DNA of 37,568 bases from Frigididesulfovibrio sp031553235 (GCA_031553235.1 JAVBLS010000003.1:1-37568); one strand, 5' to 3'. Positions 15,078 to 23,154 are shown, numbered from the stretch's first letter. The notes: generated by a model from the letters alone, not told the origin. Program-made: numbers and translations.

Positions 15078-16379
15078 TCAGCGGGAGTGGATCTCGCTGA
15101 TCTTGGGCAGGCCGCGCACCAGTTGCAGACCCATGCGCAGTTGGTTGTCCTGGGCCAGAATCTTGGCCGTTTCGTCTTCCACCAGCTTGGGCTTGTCCTT
15201 GGCGTCGTCCTTCTTGTCTCGGTTCACTTCCAGATGGCGGGAAAGATCCTTTTCGCGCGGAATGGTGAAGCGTGGCTCTTCGCCTTCGCGCGGCACCTCG
15301 AAAGGAACCACGATGTCGGGCACGATGCCTTCGGCCTGAATGGAGCGGCCGCTGGGGGTATAGTACAGGGCGATGGTCAGCTTGACCGCCGTGCCGTCTT
15401 CCAGGGGAATGATGTTCTGCACCGATCCCTTGCCGAAGGTGCGTTCGCCCACAATCACGGCCCGGTTATGGTCCTGCAGGGCGCCGGCCACGATTTCCGA
15501 GGCCGAAGCGGTGCCGGAGTTGACCAGAACGGCCATAGGCACGGTCACATCCTTGGGGCTGGGAGTGGCGTCGAAACTCTTGAGCACCTCGTCGCCCCGG
15601 CCGCGCATGCTCACAATCACGCCCCGGCGCAGGAACACGTCGGCCACGGAAGCGCTCTGATCCAGGAGGCCGCCGGGGTTGTTGCGCAGGTCAAGCACGA
15701 TGCCCTGGATCGGGGCTTTCTTGCCCATGGCGTCCAGAGCGTCCAGCAACTCTTCGGTGGTGCGCTCGCTGAAGCGGGTCAGGCGCACCCAGAGAACGCC
15801 GTCCTCATCAATGAAGCGGGCTTTGACGCTGATCAGCGGAATGGCGTCGCGCACAATTTTCACAGACACCGGCGTTTTCTCGTTCTTGTGCAGCAGCAGC
15901 AGTTCCACCTCGGTGCCCTTGGCGCCGCGAATTTTCGAAACCGCCTCCTGCATGGTCATATCCTGGGTGGGTTGGCCGTCCACGGCCAGAATGGCGTCGC
16001 CGGCCTTGACCCCCGCCTTGTAGGCCGGAGTGTCCTCAATGGGCGAAACCACGATGATTTGGTTGCTGTCGGTGGAAATCTCTATGCCCACCCCGTAGAA
16101 CTTGCCGGAGGTGGTTTCCTGCATGTCTTTGAATTCATCCTTGTCCATGAACGTAGAATGGGGGTCGAGACCCTGGAGCATTCCCTTGATGGCCGAGGAG
16201 ATCAGGGTTTCAAGGGGCACCTCGTGCACGTAGGAACTACGGATCAGATCCAGGGTCTTGCCGAAGCGTTTCAAGTAGTCGTATTTGGCCGCGTCCGACT
16301 GCGGTGTCGCGGCATACGCGGGCAGACAGAGGGCCAGTATAAGGGCGGCGGCGAACGCCGAGGTGCGTAGCTTGCGCAT
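15078..16379 (-). CDS. ctpA: carboxy-terminal processing protease, S41 family
   Basis: This 433-residue periplasmic serine protease starts with a signal peptide (MRKLRTSAFAAALILALCLPAYA). It has an N-terminal helical region, a PDZ domain (about 90-170, with GVGIEISTDSNQIIVVSPIE and AGDAILAVDGQP) and the S41 catalytic core. The catalytic Ser lies in LVNSGTASASEIVAGALQD and the Lys in GERTFGKGSVQNIIPL. In Gram-negatives such proteases trim or degrade cell-wall enzymes and other periplasmic proteins. GGAGG lies eight to nine bases before the ATG. It follows the EnvC-like gene by 99 bp. That pairing is widespread and suggests control of septal wall hydrolysis. Confidence 0.95.
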   Translation of the reverse strand: MRKLRTSAFAAALILALCLPAYAATPQSDAAKYDYLKRFGKTLDLIRSSYVHEVPLETLISSAIKGMLQGLDPHSTFMDKDEFKDMQETTSGKFYGVGIEISTDSNQIIVVSPIEDTPAYKAGVKAGDAILAVDGQPTQDMTMQEAVSKIRGAKGTEVELLLLHKNEKTPVSVKIVRDAIPLISVKARFIDEDGVLWVRLTRFSERTTEELLDALDAMGKKAPIQGIVLDLRNNPGGLLDQSASVADVFLRRGVIVSMRGRGDEVLKSFDATPSPKDVTVPMAVLVNSGTASASEIVAGALQDHNRAVIVGERTFGKGSVQNIIPLEDGTAVKLTIALYYTPSGRSIQAEGIVPDIVVPFEVPREGEEPRFTIPREKDLSRHLEVNRDKKDDAKDKPKLVEDETAKILAQDNQLRMGLQLVRGLPKISEIHSR

Positions 16380-16478
16380 GAATGTGTTCCTCCGGGGAAT
16401 TCCTAACCTGAACGGCTTGGCATAAAGCCGCGGAGGGACGCGAGGCGCGCGGCCCGCCGGACGTTCGGCGCCGGCTCC

Positions 16479-17594
16479 TTATGAGCCGAACCAAGGCAAA
16501 GGATTAATGGCTTTTTGCTTAAAACGCAATTCAAAATACAATCCGGGACCGGAAATAGCAGGATACCAGCCCACAGTGCCGATGGCGGCGCCGGCCGCGA
16601 CATTACTGCCCACGGCCAAGGGACTGTTGCCGAGAAATGCATACAGGCTGTAATAATTGTTGCCGTGCTGCAAAATGAGCACTGTGCCGAAACCGCGCAA
16701 AATGTCGTTATGCACCACCTTGCCGGCAGCCACGGCCATCACCCGCTGCCCGTCCGAAGCGGCAAAGCCCAGCCCGCGCCGTGGCGGATCGGCCCCGGGG
16801 GCATAGCTCAGACGGACGGTGCCGGGCACCGGTCGGGGCAGACGGCCCTTCATGTTTTCGATCTTGCCCTGTCCGGCCTTTTCCAACTGCAGGTTCAGGC
16901 TGCCCACCAGCTTGAGAATGTCGCGCAGTTCTTCTTCCGTATCCTTCTTGCGGTCGCGCACGTCTTCCAGCTTGCGGGAATAGCTCAAGCGCTCCTTGAG
17001 CAGGTTCTCTTTCTCTCCGGCAACCTGAACCAGACTCTGCTCCACGGTCTCAGAAATCTTCCGCCGCCTGCCGAGCACCTCGGCCAGACGGGCCTCGCGG
17101 TCGTCCAGGGTGGTACGATATTCTTCCAGACGACCGTAGAGTTCTTTGGACCAGATATATTCACGGTCGGCCACGTCCCAGTCGGACATTTCCCGACCGC
17201 CCACGCTGATGCGCTTGCCCGTGGTCTCCCAGAGCAACCCCAGCAGTTCGGCCTGGGCTTTTTCGGTACGGGTGATGTCGGCCAGCAGGGCCTCGTATTC
17301 CGCCTTGGCCCCGGCGTCGCTCTTGGCCAGTTCTTCCAGCCGGTTCTGCTGCTCGGCAATTCCGCGCTCCAGTTCCAGAATGCGCCGCTCGGCCGCGGCC
17401 AAACCGGCATTGACCCGGCGCTCCTCGTCGGTCAGCCGCTGCAGGCTTTGCCGGCGTTGGGCCGCGTTGTTCTGCTCGTCGCGCAACCGGGCCTTGAGGG
17501 AATCGACATCCACCTCGGCGGCCGCGCAAAAAGCCGCGGACAGCAGGGCCAGAAGCACGGCGGCGCAAACAACTAAAAGTCTACGCTCGGCCAT
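16479..17594 (-). CDS. EnvC-like murein hydrolase activator (degenerate LytM)
   Basis: The 371-residue protein has a signal peptide (about 1-27, ending AAFCAAAEV), a long coiled coil (about 30-245) and a C-terminal LytM/M23 domain. The zinc ligands of active M23 peptidases are lost: the HxxxD site reads RRGLGFAASDG and HLHFE reads LYFEL. E. coli EnvC has the same losses (GLVVVVEHG and SLYFEIR match here as TVLILQHG and GLYFELR). It is therefore an activator of amidases at the division site rather than a hydrolase. The ATG at 17594 overlaps the glycosylase gene by 14 bp; a 13-codon longer reading is rejected because it lacks a signal-peptide start. Confidence 0.9.
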   Translation of the reverse strand: MAERRLLVVCAAVLLALLSAAFCAAAEVDVDSLKARLRDEQNNAAQRRQSLQRLTDEERRVNAGLAAAERRILELERGIAEQQNRLEELAKSDAGAKAEYEALLADITRTEKAQAELLGLLWETTGKRISVGGREMSDWDVADREYIWSKELYGRLEEYRTTLDDREARLAEVLGRRRKISETVEQSLVQVAGEKENLLKERLSYSRKLEDVRDRKKDTEEELRDILKLVGSLNLQLEKAGQGKIENMKGRLPRPVPGTVRLSYAPGADPPRRGLGFAASDGQRVMAVAAGKVVHNDILRGFGTVLILQHGNNYYSLYAFLGNSPLAVGSNVAAGAAIGTVGWYPAISGPGLYFELRFKQKAINPLPWFGS

Positions 17595-18264
17595 AAACAG
17601 TCTCTGAAAGGGGCCCCAAGGGGCACTCGGCACACAGGGGGGCGTTCTTTTTGCACCATTCCTTGCCCGTACGCACGATCAGGGCGTGATACTCGTTATA
17701 CAAGGCCACATCGGCCGGGAGCCGGCTCATGAAGTATTCCCGTATGGTTTCGTAAGAAGCGTCGGCAGGCAGCAAGCCATGTCGGCTGAAAATCCGCCGG
17801 GTATAGGCGTCGGCCGTGAAGCTCGGGCGCCCCAGGGCATACAGCAGAACGGCATCTGCCGTTTCCGGCCCGATGCCGGTGACCGCCAGCAGGGCGGCGC
17901 GTAGGGGCGCGTCATCCAGGCTCTGCAAAAATTCCAGCCGGATATCGTCCGGCGGCTCAGTCGAACCGGCCAAGCAAGCGAAGCAGGCCAAAAGATTGCG
18001 CAGGCGCTTGGTCTTTTGTCGAAAAAAAACCGAGGGCCGGAGCGCCTCTTCCAGTTCCTCGATCGGCATGCGCCACAGGGCGAGCGGACTCAGGGCTCCG
18101 GCCGCCCGCAGGCGGGCCAGGGCCTTTTCCACATTGCTCCAGGCGGTATTCTGGGTGAGCACCGCGCCCACGGCCACCTCAAAGGGAGAATCGCCGGGCC
18201 ACCAGCGGCTCGGGCCAAGCCTCTCCAGCATGGCGCGGTAACAGCGCATCAGTTCCTCGGCCAC
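17581..18264 (-). CDS. EndoIII-like HhH-GPD DNA glycosylase, probably monofunctional
   Basis: The 227-residue product has a helix-hairpin-helix and GPD fold: AVGAVLTQNTAWSNVEKAL, then VTGIGPETADAVLLYALGRP. The catalytic Asp is kept (TADAYTRR, D152), but the Lys of the EndoIII HhH (GxGxKTA) is Glu134. It should therefore lack the AP-lyase chemistry of Nth, as in MagIII-type 3-methyladenine glycosylases. The iron-sulfur motif is C-x6-C-x2-C-x5-Ser (C204, C211, C214, S220), so the fourth ligand is not Cys. The GTG at 18264 has GGAG seven bases upstream; an ATG at 18249 with GAGG is an alternative start. It follows prmA by two bases. Confidence 0.88.
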   Translation of the reverse strand: MAEELMRCYRAMLERLGPSRWWPGDSPFEVAVGAVLTQNTAWSNVEKALARLRAAGALSPLALWRMPIEELEEALRPSVFFRQKTKRLRNLLACFACLAGSTEPPDDIRLEFLQSLDDAPLRAALLAVTGIGPETADAVLLYALGRPSFTADAYTRRIFSRHGLLPADASYETIREYFMSRLPADVALYNEYHALIVRTGKEWCKKNAPLCAECPLGPLSETVYGRA

Positions 18265-18266
18265 GC

Positions 18267-19136
18267 TCAAGCTCCGAAGGCCGCTCCGGCGCCGAAAACC
18301 AAAGCCGTCCACTCGCCTCTGGGGCGCCGGATGGGCTCGGGCAGGCCTTGGGCCTTGTAGGCTGCGGCCACGGTATCAGCCTGACTGGTCAAAATGCCGG
18401 AAAGCACCAGCACAAAGGGCTTGCTCCCGCCCAGGCGGACTATCCGAGGGGCCATGTCGCACAGCGGGGCAGCCAGAATGTTGGCCAGCACCAGGCCATA
18501 GGGCCCGCCGGCCGCATCCACCCCACCCCGGGAGACCTGAAAAGCTTCGGCCGGAATACCGTTCAAGTCCCGGTTGGCCAGGGCGTTGTCTACGGCCACG
18601 GGGTCGATGTCCAATCCTTGGCCGCGCAGGCCGAGCCCGGCCGCGGCAATGCCCAGAATGCCCGAACCGGTGCCGAGATCCAGGAACGGCCGCTCCTGGT
18701 CCAGGCAACCCGTGTCGGCCAGATCCGACAGGGCAGCCAGACACAGGGCCGTGCTTTCATGGTGCCCGGTGCCGAAGGCCGTGCCGGGATCGATAACAAT
18801 GACCAGACGGTCTGTCGCGGCTTTTTCCTGTTGCATCCAGGGGGCCAGGACCAAAAACCGCCGGCCGCAGGGCACCGGCGTAAAGTATTCCTTCCAGGCT
18901 TCCACCCAGTCGGTCTCTTCCACTTCTTCCCGCTCAACCGTGATGCCGGGCAATTGTTCCCGGGCCAAGGCCTCAAGTTCGTCGCAAAAAGCTTTGTGCC
19001 CGGAGTGCACCACGCAACGCGCCTCACCGGAGGCCAGGGGAATTTCCTCCCAACCGTGAGGCACATGCAAGGACAGGAAGGCCGGGAGCAGTTCCGCCCG
19101 CTCGGCGGAAAGGGTGAGAATCAGACGGGTGAGCAA
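18267..19136 (-). CDS. prmA: ribosomal protein L11 methyltransferase
   Basis: PrmA trimethylates lysines and the N-terminus of ribosomal protein L11. The 289-residue product has an N-terminal substrate domain (about 1-110), then the motifs AFGTGHHESTALCLAAL, LDLGTGSGILGIAAAGLG (SAM loop), GLDIDPVAVDNALAN and VLANILAAPL. A TTG at 19136 is taken as start because GGAGG lies five bases before it. A TTG four codons earlier would place the start inside the Shine-Dalgarno. It leads a close cluster with the glycosylase, envC-like and ctpA genes. A strong hairpin (19187-19219) separates it from the HesB genes. Confidence 0.93.
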   Translation of the reverse strand: MLTRLILTLSAERAELLPAFLSLHVPHGWEEIPLASGEARCVVHSGHKAFCDELEALAREQLPGITVEREEVEETDWVEAWKEYFTPVPCGRRFLVLAPWMQQEKAATDRLVIVIDPGTAFGTGHHESTALCLAALSDLADTGCLDQERPFLDLGTGSGILGIAAAGLGLRGQGLDIDPVAVDNALANRDLNGIPAEAFQVSRGGVDAAGGPYGLVLANILAAPLCDMAPRIVRLGGSKPFVLVLSGILTSQADTVAAAYKAQGLPEPIRRPRGEWTALVFGAGAAFGA

Positions 19137-19186
19137 GGGGACCTCCAAAAAAACGCGTCAGGACCATGGAGCAATGAACGTTTACA

Positions 19187-19219
19187 GAGCCGTTCAACTT
19201 TTCTGAAGTTGAACGGCTC
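19187..19219. repeat. 14-bp perfect hairpin between the HesB genes and prmA
   Basis: GAGCCGTTCAACTT (19187-19200) pairs with AAGTTGAACGGCTC (19206-19219) around TTCTG. It begins about 29 bp after the second HesB gene on the minus strand and could terminate or stabilise that transcript. A short T-rich stretch follows on the minus strand near the prmA ribosome site. Confidence 0.65.
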
Positions 19220-19247
19220 CAGCCGCCGCGCCGCACGGGACCGACCG

Positions 19248-19583
19248 TCAGCCGCGGGAAGAACCGCTGCCGGAGCAACCGGAGCAGGGACCGCAAGCCC
19301 CGGCATCCAGGGGACGGCCGGCGTTCACGGAAAAACCGTTATGCGATAAATCAATTACAAGATCTCCGGCCAGGTCCAGCAACTTGTTGTCGATGCGGAA
19401 CACGTAGCCGGAGGCCTCAAATACCGTGTCGTTGTTGCCCGGCTCACCCGGAGCCAAAGCCAGACGCCGGCCGGAGCAACCGCCGGACGCGGCGTAGATG
19501 CGCAAAAACAACGGCTCGCGGCCCGCGAAGTAGGCATCCAACTCTTCACGGGCCGCCGCGGAAAGGGTCAACTTTCGTTCCAT
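19248..19583 (-). CDS. HesB-like protein, cysteine paralogue of the selenoprotein
   Basis: The 111-residue product is a HesB/IscA-fold protein of the HesB-like (seleno)protein group. It has AASGGCSGRRLALAP, with Cys36 where the upstream gene has selenocysteine, the middle segment VFRIDNKLLDLAGDLVIDLS, and a Cys/Gly-rich end (GACGPCSGCSGSG). IscA relatives bind iron or Fe-S clusters through three Cys; here the C-terminal Cys-x-Cys spacing differs from IscA. ATG at 19583 overlaps the upstream TGA stop by one base (TGATG), so translation is coupled. An in-frame opening reaching 19619 lies inside the upstream gene and is rejected. Function is probably metal or Fe-S related; the exact role is unknown. 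Confidence 0.85.
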   Translation of the reverse strand: MERKLTLSAAAREELDAYFAGREPLFLRIYAASGGCSGRRLALAPGEPGNNDTVFEASGYVFRIDNKLLDLAGDLVIDLSHNGFSVNAGRPLDAGACGPCSGCSGSGSSRG

Positions 19584-19909
19584 CAGGCCTGCGAAGGGCA
19601 ACCGCCGCCGCTGCCGCAAGAGGTGCAGCCACCGCCGCTGCCCACGGGAACGGCCGAATCAACGGAAAAACCCATATAGCTGTAGTCGACGGTGATGGTC
19701 GACGTCTTTTCGATCAGTTCCTTGTTCACGCAGAACTTGTAGCCACCGGCTTCATACGAAGCGTCATCCGGGCTGGACTCATCCAGAGCCAACATCAGGC
19801 GCGGACCGCTTCACCCGCCGGAAGCAAGATACACCCGAATGGTGCCGGGATCTTTGCCGTCAAAATAAGCGTCCAGCTCTTTCCGGGCGCGTTCGGTTAC
19901 CTCGACCAT
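19583..19909 (-). CDS. HesB-like selenoprotein (in-frame UGA read as Sec33)
   Basis: Reading from the ATG at 19909 (GGAGG seven bases upstream) gives an open frame of 108 codons interrupted only by TGA at 19813-19811, codon 33. Before it the peptide reads VTERARKELDAYFDGKDPG and then TIRVYLASGG; after it SGPRLMLALDESSPDD. The tandem paralogue has Cys at exactly this site (SGGCSG). A SECIS-like hairpin lies at 19790-19771. The HesB-like selenoprotein family (TIGR01911-type) is known to have Sec or Cys at this position. The C-terminus is Cys/Gly-rich (GGGCTSCGSGGGC). Without Sec decoding a caller would start at Met37 (19801 region) and lose the active site. Function: probably redox or Fe-S/metal handling. 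Confidence 0.9.
19771..19790 (-). promoter_or_regulatory. bacterial SECIS-like hairpin downstream of the UGA
   Basis: The minus-strand RNA GGC[UC]UGGA-UGAG-UCCAGCC folds into a 7-bp stem with a two-base bulge and a four-base loop. The loop starts 29 bases after the UGA and has G as its second base. This fits the loose bacterial SECIS description (apical loop about 16-37 bases after UGA, a G in the first two loop positions). It would be recognised by SelB. Confidence 0.75.
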
Positions 19910-19935
19910 AAAATCCTCCAAAGAAGTTTCTCACA

Positions 19936-19964
19936 GAGGTAAAGTGCCCAACCCGGTTTGTCAA
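19936..19964 (-). promoter_or_regulatory. promoter of the HesB-like gene pair
   Basis: On the minus strand a perfect TTGACA (19964-19959) is followed by a 17-bp spacer and a weak -10, TACCTC (19941-19936). The expected start leaves about 20 bases of leader, including the GGAGG of the selenoprotein gene. Confidence 0.65.
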
Positions 19965-19979
19965 TACAGATAGCGGTCG

Positions 19980-20061
19980 GGAGCACATGCTGTGCTCCAC
20001 TCCCTCTCGCGGCGGGAGGCTGTATTGGACGCGCCGCCCGCCGGGGAACGTGGTCCCCGGC
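19980..20061. repeat. two hairpins in the divergent gap
   Basis: GGAGCACA-TGC-TGTGCTCC (19980-19998) and GCCGGGGA-N6-TCCCCGGC (20040-20061) lie in the 271-bp gap between the HesB genes (minus) and the lipoprotein gene (plus). They could be in the lipoprotein mRNA leader. No convincing plus-strand promoter was found in the gap. Confidence 0.5.
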
Positions 20062-20180
20062 AAGATTGCCCCAGACTCGCCGGCACCTTTTTTGCTAACT
20101 TCAGCGACAGCACTATGTCGCGTTGGTTTTCCGACGCCCATGGCCGCGCAAAAACCGGCATACGTCGCCAAGGGGTTGCC

Positions 20181-20951
20181 ATGCAAAGTATTTTCATTTT
20201 CCTGATCGCTCTTTTGCTCAGTGCCTGCACCTCGGCCACGGGCCGGGGCATTGACGAGCACGTGGACTTTCGCCCCAGCCTCAAGAGCACCGTCTACCGC
20301 GACCAATGGGTGCACCGCTCGCCGCCCGAGGTGCATGTACAGCCGGCCCATGAGGCCGGTGGCGGGCATACGGCGCTGTTCATCCCCTTCCGGGTCACCC
20401 AGCCTTCGTCCGATCCCAACATCATGGGCTACACCATCGCCCGGGTGGTCTGGCAGACCTGGCTTTCCATGCAGCTTTTCCCGGCCATGGAATTTTCCGG
20501 CGACCCCACGCCTTACCGCCGCGACATGGCCGTGGCCCTGGCCCGGCAACGCGGCGCCGACCTGGTGGTGGGCGGCTTTGTCACCCATCTGTACGCGGGC
20601 GGAACCGCAGGCGAATCGCAACTCTCCCTGCAGATCGAAATCCACGACGCCCGCTCCGGCCAACTCATCTGGTCCTTTGCCCAGGCGGGCCTGATGCCGG
20701 CATCCCAGACGCGCGATTACTTCCTGTTCGCCACCAAAACCAGGATGCCTTCCGATCCCATCCAGGCCATTGCCAGAGCCATTGCAAGCGATACCGGCAG
20801 CGTCATTCAAGACTGGATGGCCGCTCCGCCGCCGGCGACCAGAATGGAACAGCTCGACCGCGACACCCGCGATACCCTCTTTCCGCGGCCCGATCCTGTG
20901 CCGGCCCCGCGCACCGGGCAGGAGCAACTTAAAGATGATCGAGCCTTCTAG
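20181..20951 (+). CDS. outer-membrane-type lipoprotein, CsgG/LpoB-like fold suspected
   Basis: The 256-residue product has a lipoprotein signal (FIFLIALLLSAC, lipobox LSAC with Cys at about residue 14). The mature part contains RGADLVVGGFVTHLYAGG and QLSLQIEIHDARSGQLIWSF, the alternating strands and 'instance of a tag' pattern seen in CsgG-, LpoB- and TolB-N-like lipoproteins. AAGGGG lies before the ATG at 20181; the upstream reading in this frame lacks a signal start. It stands alone, with its stop codon TAG formed by the first bases of a dispersed palindromic element (20949-21065). Function unknown; an envelope role is inferred. Confidence 0.8.
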   Translation: MQSIFIFLIALLLSACTSATGRGIDEHVDFRPSLKSTVYRDQWVHRSPPEVHVQPAHEAGGGHTALFIPFRVTQPSSDPNIMGYTIARVVWQTWLSMQLFPAMEFSGDPTPYRRDMAVALARQRGADLVVGGFVTHLYAGGTAGESQLSLQIEIHDARSGQLIWSFAQAGLMPASQTRDYFLFATKTRMPSDPIQAIARAIASDTGSVIQDWMAAPPPATRMEQLDRDTRDTLFPRPDPVPAPRTGQEQLKDDRAF

Positions 20952-21065
20952 AGCAATTTAAGCTTCAAATAGTCGCTTAACGGCGGGCAAAGCCCGCCTA
21001 CGCCTATTTGGCGGCAAGGATTTGCCGACAAATCCTTGCTAGCATTTCAAATGTGAAATGCTCTA
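20949..21065. repeat. composite palindromic element (TAGAGCA...TGCTCTA ends)
   Basis: The ends TAGAGCAATTT (20949-20959) and AAATGCTCTA (21056-21065) pair with one bulge. Inside are three further hairpins: GGCGGGC-AAA-GCCCGCC (20982-20998), GCAAGGATTTG-CCGA-CAAATCCTTGC (21014-21039) and AGCATTTCA-AATG-TGAAATGCT (21041-21062). It fills nearly the whole gap between the convergent lipoprotein and uvrB genes, so it may also terminate both. The shared ends with 33364-33569 suggest a dispersed REP- or MITE-like family. Confidence 0.75.
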
Positions 21066-21087
21066 AGGGCTATTTCCAAATGCGTCT

Positions 21088-23154
21088 TCAGGCCGAAACG
21101 TCTTTGTCACCGGCAATGTAGAGGCGTTGGCGCAGGGCCTGGATACGGTCGCGGAGTTCCGCGGCGCGTTCGAATTCGAGTTCTTTGGCGGCCTCGCGCA
21201 TTTCGCGCTCAAGGCGTTGGATCAGCCGGGCCAGTTCGCGCGGGGAGCTGTAAGCGGCCGTGTCCTCGGGATCGGCCACGTGGGCCTGGGCGTCGCGGCC
21301 GCGCCGGCCGGCCGACCGGGGAGCGGAAAACAAGGAGTCAAAGGCGGTGTCCACGTCTTTAACGATGCTCCGGGGCACGATGCCGTTGAGCTGGTTGAAG
21401 GCCTCCTGCTTGTCCCGGCGGCGGGCGGTTTCGCCCATGGCCGCGCGCATGGAGGGGGTGACTGTGTCGGCATAAAGAATGACCCGGCCTTCGGCATTGC
21501 GGGCGGCCCGGCCAAAGGTCTGGATCAGGGAGCCGGTGGAGCGCAGAAAGCCTTCGCGGTCGGCGTCGAGAATGGCCACCAGGGAGACCTCGGGAATGTC
21601 CAGGCCTTCGCGCAGCAAGTTGATGCCCACAAGCACGTCAAACTCGCCCTTGCGCAGGGCGTGGATGATGCTCATGCGCTCAAGGGTATCGATATCTGAA
21701 TGTAGATATTTGGCCCGCAGCCCCATAGAGTTCATGTATTCCGTGAGATCTTCGGCCATGCGCTTGGTCAGGGTGGTGACCAGAACGCGCTGCCGCTTCT
21801 CCATTCGGGCCCGGCACTCGCCCAGAAGATCCTCCATCTGGCCTTTGCTGGGGCGAATCTCAAGCTCGGGATCAAGCAGGCCGGTGGGCCGGATGATCTG
21901 TTCGGCCACAACGCCCTGGGAACGCTCAAGCTCCCAGGGACCAGGCGTGGCCGAAACGTAAACGGCCTGACCGATGCGTTCCAGAAATTCCTCAAAGCAC
22001 AGGGGGCGGTTGTCCAGGGCCGAGGGCAGGCGAAAGCCGAAGCGCACCAGGGTATCCTTGCGCGAGCGGTCGCCTTTGAACATGCCGCCCACCTGGGGGA
22101 TGGTGATGTGCGACTCGTCGACAAAGAGCAGAAAGTCGGACGGGAAATAGTCCAGCAGAGTGGCCGGGGCCGATCCGGCCGACCGGCCGTCCAGATGGCG
22201 GGAATAGTTCTCAATGCCGGTGCACCAGCCCATTTCCTCCATCATCTCCAAATCGAGCATGGTGCGCTGTTCCAGGCGCTGGGCCTCGACCAGGCGGTTC
22301 TCGGTCTTGAGCATGGCCAGATTTTCCTGCAGCTCGACGCGGATGTCCTGAGCGGCCCGGCGCAGGTTGTCGCGGTCGGAAACATAGTGGCTGGCCGGGA
22401 AGATCACGGTTTTGGCGATGCGGGCCAAGGTTTCGCCGGTGAGCGGGTCCACTTCGCTCATGCGTTCCAGCTCGTCGCCGAAAAACTCCAGGCGCAGGGC
22501 GCGCTCGTGCTGATAGGAGGGGATGACCTCCAACACATCGCCGCGCACCCGGAAGGTGGCCCGGTGAAAATCCATGTCGTTGCGGCTGTATTGAATGTCC
22601 ACCAGGCGGGAGATGACCGAGTCCATGGACAGACGCTGCCCCACTTCCAGGGGAATGATCAACCGGGCGTAGTATTCCGGCGAGCCCAGGCCATAGATGC
22701 AGGAAACCGAGGCCACGATGACCACGTCGTGCCGGGTCAGCAGGGCGTGGGTGGCGGCGTGGCGCAGCTTGTCGATGTTGTCGTTGATGGAGGAATCTTT
22801 TTCGATGTAGGTGTCCGAGGCCGGCACGTAGGCCTCGGGCTGGTAGTAATCGTAATAGCTGACAAAGTATTCCACGGCGTTCTTCGGGAACAGGGCGCGA
22901 AATTCGTTGTAGAGTTGGGCGGCCAGGGTCTTGTTCGGGGCCAGAATCAGGGCGGGCCGGCCCACGGCCGCGATGGTCTGGGCCATGGTGAAGGTCTTGC
23001 CCGAACCGGTGACGCCCAGAAGCACCTGGTCGCGCACGCCCGCCTTCAGGTTGTCCACTAGGGTGCCGATGGCTTCGGGCTGATCGCCCTGGGGAATGAA
23101 GGCGGTTTCCAGTTGAAACTCGGCCCGGGGCAGGGCCGGCGAAAGGCTGCTCAT
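21088..23154 (-). CDS. uvrB: excinuclease ABC subunit B
   Basis: UvrB is the damage-verifying helicase of nucleotide excision repair, working with UvrA and UvrC. The 688-residue product has Walker A GVTGSGKTFTMAQ, the beta-hairpin that inserts in DNA (YYDYYQPEAYVPASDTYIEK), the DEAD-like VDESH, motif VI with QTFGRAARN, and the C-terminal UVR helix (ERAAELRDRIQAL) that contacts UvrC. Length is usual. The start ATG overlaps the aat stop in an ATGA arrangement, so it is coupled to aat, an unusual pair. No LexA-like box was recognised upstream of aat. uvrA and uvrC are not in the window. Confidence 0.98.
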   Translation of the reverse strand: MSSLSPALPRAEFQLETAFIPQGDQPEAIGTLVDNLKAGVRDQVLLGVTGSGKTFTMAQTIAAVGRPALILAPNKTLAAQLYNEFRALFPKNAVEYFVSYYDYYQPEAYVPASDTYIEKDSSINDNIDKLRHAATHALLTRHDVVIVASVSCIYGLGSPEYYARLIIPLEVGQRLSMDSVISRLVDIQYSRNDMDFHRATFRVRGDVLEVIPSYQHERALRLEFFGDELERMSEVDPLTGETLARIAKTVIFPASHYVSDRDNLRRAAQDIRVELQENLAMLKTENRLVEAQRLEQRTMLDLEMMEEMGWCTGIENYSRHLDGRSAGSAPATLLDYFPSDFLLFVDESHITIPQVGGMFKGDRSRKDTLVRFGFRLPSALDNRPLCFEEFLERIGQAVYVSATPGPWELERSQGVVAEQIIRPTGLLDPELEIRPSKGQMEDLLGECRARMEKRQRVLVTTLTKRMAEDLTEYMNSMGLRAKYLHSDIDTLERMSIIHALRKGEFDVLVGINLLREGLDIPEVSLVAILDADREGFLRSTGSLIQTFGRAARNAEGRVILYADTVTPSMRAAMGETARRRDKQEAFNQLNGIVPRSIVKDVDTAFDSLFSAPRSAGRRGRDAQAHVADPEDTAAYSSPRELARLIQRLEREMREAAKELEFERAAELRDRIQALRQRLYIAGDKDVSA

